Shown piece by piece: positions 44,480 through 52,117 of a stretch of 64,000 nucleotides of DNA (positions are counted from its first letter, which is position 1; each line of letters opens with the position of its first letter). This DNA comes from Blautia coccoides (GTDB lineage: Bacteria > Bacillota > Clostridia > Lachnospirales > Lachnospiraceae), in contig NZ_CP136422.1 in assembly GCF_034355335.1 (NCBI RefSeq), forward strand, positions 4,934,501 through 4,998,500. Direction: 5' to 3'. The notes beneath the pieces were generated by a model. It saw nothing but the letters and a program-made list of their open reading frames with translations. It did not search any database and had not been told where the DNA came from. Made by a program: the position numbers and the translations under genes.

Positions 44480-44546
44480 CTTTTATATCATATACTTTTG
44501 TGAAGTAAGATGTAAAATATATATATGGTATTGCTTTTATATCATA
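44480..44546. repeat. 13-bp direct repeat in the DUF1275/LysR divergent interval
   Basis: CTTTTATATCATA occurs at 44480-44492 and 44534-44546, 54 bp apart, in a very AT-rich 228-bp interval between divergent genes. It may be an operator pair for the LysR regulator; this is inference. Confidence 0.4.
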
Positions 44547-44664
44547 ATTATATATCAGACATCAGGTGTTGTTTATTACAGCAGATAAAATAGGATATGG
44601 CCGGCGAAGGACAAACAAATGGCTGAGAGATTGCAGAACCCAATGGGTAGATGAGGTTAATTTG

Positions 44665-45546
44665 ATGAACATAACATATGATTATTACAAAATTTTTTAT
44701 TATGTGGCAAAATACCACAGTTTTACAAAGGCTGCTTCTGTATTAATGAATAATCAGCCCAATATTACCAGGTCTATGAATAATCTGGAGCACGAATTGG
44801 GGTGCAGACTTTTACTGCGTTCCAACAGAGGAGTGAAACTTACCCCTGAGGGAGAAAAGCTTTTCAGACATGTAGCCTTGGCTGTAGAACAGATCCAGGC
44901 GGGAGAGGCGGAATTGCGGACAGCGCAGTCCCTGCAAAACGGACAGGTTTCCATCGGGGCCAGTGAAACGGCACTGCATGGGCTGCTTCTTCATAAACTG
45001 GGGGAGTTTCACAGGGAATACCCAGGGGTAAGAATACGGATTTCTAATCAGACCACACCCAAGGCCATACATGCTTTGAAAAGCGGGTCCGTAGATTTTG
45101 CTGTCATCACAAATCCCTCCGGCATCAGCAGGCCATTAAAAGAGATACCACTAAAAAATTTCAGGGAAATCCTTGTGGGCGGACCTCAGTTTTCCGGGCT
45201 TTCAGAAAAGACATGGCATCTGGAGGAATTAAATCAGTTTTCTTTTGTATGTATGGATAAAAAATCAAGAAGTTATGAATTGTACAGAGACTTTTTCCTG
45301 GAACATGGACTGACCCTGGAACCGGATCTGGAGGCAGCTACCATGGATCAGGTACTGATGATAGTGAAAAATGGGCTCGGAATTGGATTTCTCCCTGAGG
45401 AATTTGCCAAAGATGCTTTGGAGAAAAATGAAATTTTCCGGATTCCACTGTATGTAGAGCCGCCGAAACGCTCCATATGCCTGATCCAGGATATGGAGCG
45501 TCCGCTCAGTGTTGCCGCTAAAAAATTAATGGAACTCTTATGTTAA
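44665..45546 (+). CDS. LysR family transcriptional regulator (left of the demethylase gene)
   Basis: A 293-residue regulator from MNITYDYYKIFYYVAKYHSF (GAGG before ATG 44665; the longer frame has no site). HTH: FTKAASVLMNNQPNITRSMN. The C-terminal effector domain follows the periplasmic-binding-protein fold. Its stop codon overlaps the stop of the convergent LigM-like gene within TTAA (45543-45546). The target may be that gene or the divergent DUF1275 gene. Confidence 0.9.
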   Translation: MNITYDYYKIFYYVAKYHSFTKAASVLMNNQPNITRSMNNLEHELGCRLLLRSNRGVKLTPEGEKLFRHVALAVEQIQAGEAELRTAQSLQNGQVSIGASETALHGLLLHKLGEFHREYPGVRIRISNQTTPKAIHALKSGSVDFAVITNPSGISRPLKEIPLKNFREILVGGPQFSGLSEKTWHLEELNQFSFVCMDKKSRSYELYRDFFLEHGLTLEPDLEAATMDQVLMIVKNGLGIGFLPEEFAKDALEKNEIFRIPLYVEPPKRSICLIQDMERPLSVAAKKLMELLC

Positions 45547-46859
45547 TCATTTCCTGAAGGGACTGTACTCAGATCATAATCACGATTATCCATAACACCA
45601 TGAATATAAGGAAATTTTGTTATGACTGCTCTGAGATTTTTGATTTTCTTTCCATAATCCCCCCACTGGACCAATACTTCTTTTCCCTCTTCAATCTCAT
45701 TCACATCTATTATGGCGTGGGAAATCATTGTGTGGAAATGGGAACTGTAAGTCGGGTCTGCGGAAATGCCGATCACATTCCCCTGGTGGTCCGTTACATA
45801 ATCCTGATGACCGCCGGCCGGCTGCGGGTCTGCGCAGGGCATATCCATGTATTTATATGGTTCATCCGTAAATTGTGAACGATACACATCTGCCAGATCA
45901 TCCGCAAGAAACTCCAAAGTCACTAATCGTCTCTTTGGATCTGCGATCTCTTTTTCCAGTGCTTCTCTGCCCGTAAATTCATGATCAAATTCTGCCATCC
46001 ATGCCCAATCACATTCTACCGGTGTACGGAACCTGGCACGGAGGTCTTTTGGATCTACACTTCCCCTGCACTCCATCTGAAACGGTGCAGATGCACAGAA
46101 TTCCGGATACTGATACAGAGAAATTTCAAAGTTCACTGTCATTTGTGCAAATCCGCCGAATGTATGGTTTACGGTATAATCTTTCCATCCCATTCTTTTC
46201 ATGCCCATTGGTTTTCCGATCTGATAGATATAGTCATAAACAGCAGGACCATTCTCTGCCGGACCGTGTATCTCATAAGCAAGTGTGCCGCTCATACCGA
46301 TACGGCAGATTTCCAGTTCCTCTTCTATCCCCGGAAATTTAATTGGACAAAAATCAAGAAATTGTATGTCCCGCAGGTTTTTCCCGGCAGTCTTTTCCAA
46401 AATAGTTAAGGATAAGGGACCGGAAAGCTGGAAAATGAACACGTTCCTTGTAATGTACTCACATTGATAATTTCCGCTCTGAAGTGCTGTAATGTAAGGT
46501 ACAGAACATCCTGCTGTTGTTCGGAAGCTTTCTTCGCTGTCTTTAAAGAAAAGTGCATGGTTTGCCACTAATCCATCCGGTGTCAGCGCAACTAAATGCT
46601 TACATTTTCCCGGTTTCCATTTAAATACATTGTTGATGCTGCAGTCTGAGAGAAGTTTTGCGGCATCAGGGCCTTTAAAAGTTTCCTCCAGGCCGGAAAG
46701 CCCTGCATGAATGTAGGAACTGCTGAAATAACTCTGTCCCACCTCATACCACGGATCTCCTTCCCATGTAATGTATTTTGCCATGATGTTCCCATACTTA
46801 TACACTTCCGGATAATAGGGCTCCACATCAAGAAACTGATTTTTTACTGCCTCGCTCAT
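45543..46859 (-). CDS. GcvT-fold aminomethyltransferase family protein, LigM/DesA-like O-demethylase candidate
   Basis: A 438-residue tetrahydrofolate-binding fold protein. The segments FKGPDAAKLLSD, INNVFKWKPGKCKH, TPDGLVANHALFF, FDHEFTGREALEKE and YRSQF correspond to the conserved blocks I recall from LigM/DesA, THF-dependent vanillate and syringate O-demethylases, more closely than to glycine-cleavage GcvT. It would move a methyl group from a methoxylated aromatic or similar donor to THF, feeding one-carbon or acetogenic metabolism. No glycine cleavage genes are near. It is flanked by two LysR regulators. DmdA-like or sarcosine-type demethylation is an alternative. Confidence 0.75.
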   Translation of the reverse strand: MSEAVKNQFLDVEPYYPEVYKYGNIMAKYITWEGDPWYEVGQSYFSSSYIHAGLSGLEETFKGPDAAKLLSDCSINNVFKWKPGKCKHLVALTPDGLVANHALFFKDSEESFRTTAGCSVPYITALQSGNYQCEYITRNVFIFQLSGPLSLTILEKTAGKNLRDIQFLDFCPIKFPGIEEELEICRIGMSGTLAYEIHGPAENGPAVYDYIYQIGKPMGMKRMGWKDYTVNHTFGGFAQMTVNFEISLYQYPEFCASAPFQMECRGSVDPKDLRARFRTPVECDWAWMAEFDHEFTGREALEKEIADPKRRLVTLEFLADDLADVYRSQFTDEPYKYMDMPCADPQPAGGHQDYVTDHQGNVIGISADPTYSSHFHTMISHAIIDVNEIEEGKEVLVQWGDYGKKIKNLRAVITKFPYIHGVMDNRDYDLSTVPSGND

Positions 46860-46959
46860 TATAATTTCCCCGCTTTCATTATAAAATTTGGAAACATCCC
46901 CTGCTCAGGATTGTTTCTATACATTCAATTATATTTATAATTTCCGGCGAAGTAAAATA

Positions 46960-47008
46960 CCGTTTCCACATAACTTATCCGTTATTGGAATAAGCTGCGT
47001 GAAAACGG
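46960..47008 (-). terminator. Imperfect long hairpin after the right-hand lysR gene
   Basis: CCGTTTCCAC pairs with GTGAAAACGG (one mismatch), and an inner CTTATCC/GGAATAAG helix continues it. TATTTT follows on the minus strand. It is probably the lysR terminator, but its position 100 bp ahead of the demethylase gene would also suit an operator. Confidence 0.5.
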
Positions 47009-47038
47009 CATTTTAGAAAAAGAGGACCAAAACCCATT

Positions 47039-47929
47039 TTAGGGATAGCACATTTTTATGACAGAACAAAGTATGTTCACTGCTGTATTATTATTTTCTG
47101 AAAGCCAGACAGCACTCACATCGCTGTAGTATGATTCAGGAAGTAAGAACCTGTATTCTGTATTACTGCCATATGCGTTATTATTGACCATGGGCGAAAT
47201 ATAAACCGCCCCGGTCTCTTCCATAATCCATGGAACCTCATCATAATTGTTTATCATGATTTTCTCCGCTATATGAGCTCCGCCTTCTTCCAACATGCTC
47301 ATAAGTATATCACCGGCATGGTTTATTTCAAATGTGCGTTCCGGGCAAAGCAGCTTTTCGCCGCTTAAATCAGAAATTTGTACCGCCTTTAAGGAAGCCA
47401 GCCTGTGATCTTTGCAATAAATAAGAGAATAGGGGATTTTTAAAAACGGCAGATATTCGATATCCGCCCGGCAGCATCCCGAAGCGCCATAAATAATGGC
47501 CGCGTCAAGCTTTCCGCTCAATAAGTCTGTTTCCAACTGCATGGGCTGATAAGAATGAAGCACCAGCTTTACTTTCGGAAATTTCCTGTGAAAGACTTCC
47601 CGAATCTTTGCCACATAAAACTCCCTGTCATAATATAAAAATCCCAAATGCAGTTCACCGCCGTTTATTTCGCTCTGTCTTGATAATTTATCCAACAGAT
47701 TTTCATATTCCCCTAAAATTTTTTGAAAACCTTCCAGCGCAATTTCCCCCATTGGGGTAAGTGCAAAGGAATTTCTGCTCCGGTCGATCAGTTTTACATT
47801 CAGCTCTTCCTCTAATGATGTCATATGACGGCTAAGTGCAGACTGTGCCATATAAAGTTCTTCTGCTGTCCTGGAGTAATTACGAACAGCTGCCAACCGC
47901 ACAAATTCTCTCATTATACTAAGTTTCAT
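47039..47929 (-). CDS. LysR family transcriptional regulator (right of the demethylase gene)
   Basis: A 296-residue regulator: HTH YSRTAEELYMAQSALSRHMTSLEEEL, then an effector-binding domain (GGELHLGFLYYDREFYVAKI, KLDAAIIYGAS). GGGGTGA precedes the ATG. It is on the same strand as, and directly upstream of, the LigM-like gene, making it the likelier regulator of demethylation. Confidence 0.92.
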   Translation of the reverse strand: MKLSIMREFVRLAAVRNYSRTAEELYMAQSALSRHMTSLEEELNVKLIDRSRNSFALTPMGEIALEGFQKILGEYENLLDKLSRQSEINGGELHLGFLYYDREFYVAKIREVFHRKFPKVKLVLHSYQPMQLETDLLSGKLDAAIIYGASGCCRADIEYLPFLKIPYSLIYCKDHRLASLKAVQISDLSGEKLLCPERTFEINHAGDILMSMLEEGGAHIAEKIMINNYDEVPWIMEETGAVYISPMVNNNAYGSNTEYRFLLPESYYSDVSAVWLSENNNTAVNILCSVIKMCYP

Positions 47930-47950
47930 ACTTTTTCACCCCTAAACAGA

Positions 47951-50644
47951 TCACAGCTTCTTCCTCCCCATCCTCACATCCTCCATCAGCTCCTGGAGTT
48001 CATGGGACATATGGTCAAATAAATAGTTTTTCCCACTCTGCCCCTGGTTCAGATAATTGCTTCTGATCTCGATATCTGCTGCCTGGATTTCCTCTTTCAA
48101 GCCTGCTGCCGAGAGACGGCTGGCTCCCTGTCCAAGAATGATGATCTGCTCCAGCGCGTCGGAGGTGGCCACTGTAACCCGGTGTTTTCTCCCGATTTGG
48201 TGGACGGTTTTCTCAATGTACTGGTCCGCTGTTTCCGCCTCTTTTGTATATACAACATAGATATTGTGGTATTTCATCACTTCTCCTGTATTGCCCTCCA
48301 CTTTGTAGGCATCGTATACCAGGATCAGTGTATTTTTCTTATAGCCCTGATAGTTGCTGAGAATATCCATGAGTTTATTTCTGGCAGCCTCGATACTGAC
48401 GCTGGCAAGGCCGCTCAATTCTTCCCATGCAAAAATGATATTGTAGCCGTCCACCAGCAGATATTCCTCTTCTGTCACCTTTTTTGCAGGCCTGTATTCT
48501 CTGGCGGAGGCGCTATCCGCACTTACGGTACGTTTTCTGTTGAATTGATTTCTTTCCTTTTTAGCAGTTCCATATGTGCGGTTAAATATTTCTTCCAGTT
48601 CCTTTTCATCTGCCAATCCGCCGCCCGTATAAGAGGAACGGGAGGACTGGGAGGATACTTCACGAATCGGTTTTTCTTTTTTTTCCAGGTGAAGGCCGCT
48701 GTCCAGGTGCATATACTCCCTCACTTTGTCATAGCTAACCACAAAGCCGGCACCGTGGGAACAGAACACAGAACCTGTGGGATTCTCCGTGTCTTTTTCT
48801 GAATCATAGGCTTTTTGTGCAATAACCTCCTCCGCATTATGACAAGGCTCGTATCCCTTCAGCGCACAGGAAAGCCTCCCATGCCCTTTTGTATAGGCAG
48901 CCACCTCTGTCTGGTAATCCCGCATGGCGGCTACGGGAGCAGTACCTGAAAGTATGGTCATATCTCCCTCTATGATCGGTTCGGAAAATGTGCCGTACAT
49001 CTTTTGGATGTCTGAAAGTGCCCTTCCCACCTTGTCGGAGGGGATTTCCAGTCTGAATTCATAGACAGGTTCCAGTAAAAGGCTGGTTGTACATTTCAAT
49101 CCATGACGTACGGCGCGATACGTAGCCTGCCGGAAATCTCCGCCCTCTGTATGCTTTAAATGTGCGCGTCCTGTGACCAGCGTGATCTTCATATCCGTAA
49201 TCTCTGAACCTGTCAGCACACCTCTATGGCGTTTTTCCTCCAGATGTGTCAGCACCAGACGCTGCCAGTTTCTCTCCAGGATATCCTCGCTGCAGGCAGT
49301 CTCAAACTGCAGGCCGCTGCCCCGTTCTCCAGGCTCCATGAGAAGATGCACCTCTGCATAATGGCGGAGTGGTTCAAAATGTCCCACCCCTTCTACCGGT
49401 TCTGTAATAGTCTCTTTATAGACAATGCTTCCTGTGCCAAATTCCACTTCCGTGCCAAAGCGTTCCGCGATCAGACGTTTCAGGATCTCTATCTGCACCT
49501 CTCCCATGACCTGAGCATGGATTTCGTCAGACTGCTCTTCCCAGACAATGTGCAGTTCCGGTTCTTCCTCCTCCAACTGACGAAGCTTCAAATACATTCG
49601 GTGCACATCACATTCCGGGGGAAGCTGGATCTGATAGGTGAGGACCGGCTCCAGAAGCGGCAGCTCCGATTCTGTCTCTGCGCCCAGTCCTTCCCCGCAG
49701 TACGTCCGGGAAAGCCCGGTTACCGCACAGACGGTCCCTGCCGGTGCCTCATTGACCGCAGAGAAACCTGCCCCGGAATAGATGCGGATCTGGTCTACTT
49801 TCTCCTCCCATATTTCCTCACTGTCCGGATTATCCTGCCGGCGGTTTGTCAGCATCCTTTTCACCTTCAAGGTGCCGCCTGTGATCTTCATATAAGTCAG
49901 ACGTGTTCCCTGGGTATCCCTGGCTATTTTGTAAACCCTGGCTCCAAAATCATCCGGGTATTTTGGACAGGACGTATAAGCTTCAAACCCCTGCAAAAAC
50001 TCCTCCACACCCTCTATTTTCAAAGCTGAGCCGAAATAACAGGGGAAGACCTTCCGCTCCCGGATCAGCCGGATGATCTCTTCCTGTGCCACAGTGCCGT
50101 CAGACAGATATTTTTCCAGTACGGCCTCATCACTCATGGCCAGATTCTCGTAAAATGCATCCTCATCCTCCTCAAAAGCAATGCACCTTTCATCCAGGCG
50201 CTTCTGCAGTTCCTCCAGAAGCTTCTGCCTGTGGGTTCCTTCCTGGTCCATTTTATTGATAAACAGAAAAACAGGGATTTTATAGCGGGTGAGCAGTCTC
50301 CACAAAGTCTGTACATGTCCCTGTACACCGTCCGCTCCGCTGATCACCAGAACCGCATAATCCAGTACCTGCAGGGTTCTCTCCATCTCCGCGGAAAAAT
50401 CCACATGTCCGGGGGTATCGAGAAGCGTCACTTCCTTTTTCCCCAGATTTACTTGCGCCTGTTTTGAAAATATGGTGATTCCCCGCTCCCGCTCCAGATC
50501 GTAGGTGTCCAGAAACGCATCCCGATGGTCCACACGTCCCGGTTTTCTGATACTGCCTGTCAGATAGAGAATACTCTCCGCCAGGGTTGTCTTGCCGGCA
50601 TCCACATGGGCCAGGATGCCGACCGCTAATTTGTTTGTTTTCAT
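47951..50644 (-). CDS. TetM-like ribosome-protection GTPase fused to a Rae1/YacP NYN endoribonuclease
   Basis: An 897-residue two-part protein. Residues 1-645 are a full EF-G/TetM-like translational GTPase: G1 AHVDAGKTT (12-20), switch RERGITIFS, G3 DTPGHVDF, G4 NKMD, then domains II-V including KGHGRLSCALKGYEP. Residues about 728-870 are a NYN/PIN-like nuclease with DGYNII (Asp732), VYDAYK (Asp778), TADQYIEK (Asp807), ATSDALEQ (Asp829) and GQGASRLSA, the pattern of Rae1/YacP, a ribosome A-site mRNA endonuclease in Bacillus. A Ser/Arg-rich linker (650-725) joins them. The ribosome site is weak (AGGA, 10 nt). Both halves act on the A site, which suggests a single ribosome-rescue or mRNA-cleavage machine. 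Tetracycline resistance is possible but unproven. Confidence 0.93.
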   Translation of the reverse strand: MKTNKLAVGILAHVDAGKTTLAESILYLTGSIRKPGRVDHRDAFLDTYDLERERGITIFSKQAQVNLGKKEVTLLDTPGHVDFSAEMERTLQVLDYAVLVISGADGVQGHVQTLWRLLTRYKIPVFLFINKMDQEGTHRQKLLEELQKRLDERCIAFEEDEDAFYENLAMSDEAVLEKYLSDGTVAQEEIIRLIRERKVFPCYFGSALKIEGVEEFLQGFEAYTSCPKYPDDFGARVYKIARDTQGTRLTYMKITGGTLKVKRMLTNRRQDNPDSEEIWEEKVDQIRIYSGAGFSAVNEAPAGTVCAVTGLSRTYCGEGLGAETESELPLLEPVLTYQIQLPPECDVHRMYLKLRQLEEEEPELHIVWEEQSDEIHAQVMGEVQIEILKRLIAERFGTEVEFGTGSIVYKETITEPVEGVGHFEPLRHYAEVHLLMEPGERGSGLQFETACSEDILERNWQRLVLTHLEEKRHRGVLTGSEITDMKITLVTGRAHLKHTEGGDFRQATYRAVRHGLKCTTSLLLEPVYEFRLEIPSDKVGRALSDIQKMYGTFSEPIIEGDMTILSGTAPVAAMRDYQTEVAAYTKGHGRLSCALKGYEPCHNAEEVIAQKAYDSEKDTENPTGSVFCSHGAGFVVSYDKVREYMHLDSGLHLEKKEKPIREVSSQSSRSSYTGGGLADEKELEEIFNRTYGTAKKERNQFNRKRTVSADSASAREYRPAKKVTEEEYLLVDGYNIIFAWEELSGLASVSIEAARNKLMDILSNYQGYKKNTLILVYDAYKVEGNTGEVMKYHNIYVVYTKEAETADQYIEKTVHQIGRKHRVTVATSDALEQIIILGQGASRLSAAGLKEEIQAADIEIRSNYLNQGQSGKNYLFDHMSHELQELMEDVRMGRKKL

Positions 50645-50659
50645 CTATTGATTGTCCTG

Positions 50660-50716
50660 TTCTATGATTTTTATAGTCTTCTATAGTTTCTATGGTCTTC
50701 TATGGTTTTTATGATT
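50660..50716 (-). repeat. 19-bp imperfect tandem repeat (x3) in the leader of the GTPase-nuclease gene
   Basis: Three consecutive 19-bp units (50660-50678, 50679-50697, 50698-50716) share TTCTAT and TTTTATAGTC-like blocks, ending 16 bp before the start codon. A 10-codon frame MENHKNHRRP (50690-50722, minus strand) overlaps them. Tet(M) genes are known to use leader peptides, so attenuation is conceivable; no stable terminator is visible. Confidence 0.6.
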
Positions 50717-50742
50717 TTCCATACTTTTCTCTTTTTTTAACC

Positions 50743-51157
50743 TTATCTTCTAATCTTCTTTCTAAAACCGTACTCCTCTTTCAACCTTTCATATATCTCA
50801 AACGCCACCGGACATACAGATACCGTTTTCCTGAAGAAAATCACAAGGCATATGCTTTGTATCATATGCACCAGAGATCATATCGTTATCCAGATATAAA
50901 TTTTTAAACTCTTCTCCTGAAATACCCAGATGCCTGGCATCTTTTTCCACGTCTTCTGCCGGAATAGTCCCATGATACAGCTTACAGCAATTTCGGCATT
51001 TGCCGCAGTCATAATCTGCAAACAATTTATTATGCAGCTTTAAAAACTGCGCATCCAATTTTTCTTCATCTGCATTGCATTTTAAAAAAGTACGAAATCT
51101 TAAATTCTCATTTTCTTTATATTTTGCCTGTTTTTGAACCTCATTAGGTTTCAGCAT
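50743..51157 (-). pseudogene. YkgJ family cysteine-cluster protein, internally deleted and frameshifted
   Basis: The intact frame (50798-51157, 119 residues) has the YkgJ metal-binding start CGKCRNCCKLYHGTIPAEDVE and then HMPCDFLQENGIC. It ends abruptly in MSGGV. One frame over, directly downstream, the sequence continues CPVAFEIYERLKEEYGF to a stop at 50743, which is the usual C-terminus of Lachnospiraceae homologues. The middle cysteine-rich part expected between them is missing, so a deletion with frameshift near 50812-50822 (within a TGTATGT stretch) seems to have broken the gene. GGGAGTG precedes the start. The function of YkgJ is unknown; it probably binds Zn or Fe. Confidence 0.75.
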
Positions 51158-51217
51158 TTTATCACTCCCGTATAAAGCTCCGTATCCACAGTTATATCTT
51201 AATTATAATAACATAAA

Positions 51218-51248
51218 AGAACCTCCCGGGAAAGTCCCTGGAGATTCT
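51218..51248 (-). terminator. Terminator of the XRE membrane regulator gene
   Basis: Minus-strand stem AGAA-CTCC-GGGA / TCCC-GGAG-TTCT with small bulges and a 3-nt loop, followed by TTTAT, 18 bp after the stop at 51266. Confidence 0.7.
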
Positions 51249-51265
51249 CTATAACCGAACCTGCT

Positions 51266-52033
51266 CTATTCGTTTTTCTTAGCCGCTGCCACAATAGGAA
51301 TAAAGGTGCACAGCATCACTGCCAGGCATACATATCCCCCATACCTTTCCCAGGTATCCTCTCCCACTATTTTTAACAGCAAAAAATTTAACCAAGGATT
51401 AAAAACAGCTATTCCAAGCATGGCAGTTCTGCCCGCTCTCAGTACATGAGGCCAGTTTCTGTTATTAAATTGCACACCTATAATATGGATCCGAAACATC
51501 CCCTGGCTGTAATAATTGATCTTATTCTCGTCATAAAATGCCGGCAGCGACTCTCTTGCAAACAGGGAAAACCAAGCCCCAAACAAAAGGCTCAATCCCT
51601 CAATGGTAAAGAAACCTGTGGAAATCATCACATTTCCATTGCCTGTATATATTAACAGCCACATTTCCAAAGCGGCCATAACTGTACAGAGCAGATAACA
51701 GATCATATGCCTTCTCTGCCTTAACCTTTTTTCTTCCTGTTCCTCCACAGATAAATGAAGAGAACCCGAAACCAGTGCGTCCACCTCCGGCTTAGTCAGT
51801 GTTTTTCCCTCACTGATACGCTGTGTCTGCAGCAGTTCCGCAACTGTCACACCCAGTATATCCGCCAGAGGACCGAGAAGTGTAATATCCGGAAGACTCA
51901 GCCCCCGCTCCCACTTACTCACCGCTTTATCCGATACAAATAATTTTTCTGCAAGCTGCTTCTGTGTATAGCCCTTTTCTTTCCTCAGCCCCAAGAGAAA
52001 TACGCCAAACTGTACTTTGTCAATCTCAAACAT
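51266..52033 (-). CDS. XRE-family regulator with C-terminal membrane domain
   Basis: A 255-residue protein from MFEIDKVQFGVFLLGLRKEK (AGGAGG before ATG 52033). Residues 8-65 are a Cro/CI HTH (TQKQLAEKLFVSDKAVSKWERG, LPDITLLGPLADILGV). After a linker, four hydrophobic helices (about 110-130, 135-160, 200-218 and 232-252) place it in the membrane, as in several Clostridial one-component sensors of membrane-active compounds. It has no coupled partner gene. Target unknown. Confidence 0.88.
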   Translation of the reverse strand: MFEIDKVQFGVFLLGLRKEKGYTQKQLAEKLFVSDKAVSKWERGLSLPDITLLGPLADILGVTVAELLQTQRISEGKTLTKPEVDALVSGSLHLSVEEQEEKRLRQRRHMICYLLCTVMAALEMWLLIYTGNGNVMISTGFFTIEGLSLLFGAWFSLFARESLPAFYDENKINYYSQGMFRIHIIGVQFNNRNWPHVLRAGRTAMLGIAVFNPWLNFLLLKIVGEDTWERYGGYVCLAVMLCTFIPIVAAAKKNE

Positions 52034-52117
52034 TTTTTCTGCCTCCTGCTTTCTTACCAAAAGCTTATCTTAAAATGTCTGATTTTGCAATCGACCGGCA
52101 GTAGAATTCCCTGTTTC

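Noticed and set aside
47951..50644. Annotation as a plain tetracycline resistance gene (tetM/tetO)
   Set aside because: The C-terminal ~170 residues are a Rae1/YacP nuclease, absent from classical Tet proteins, and there is no sign of recent transfer; resistance cannot be claimed from sequence.
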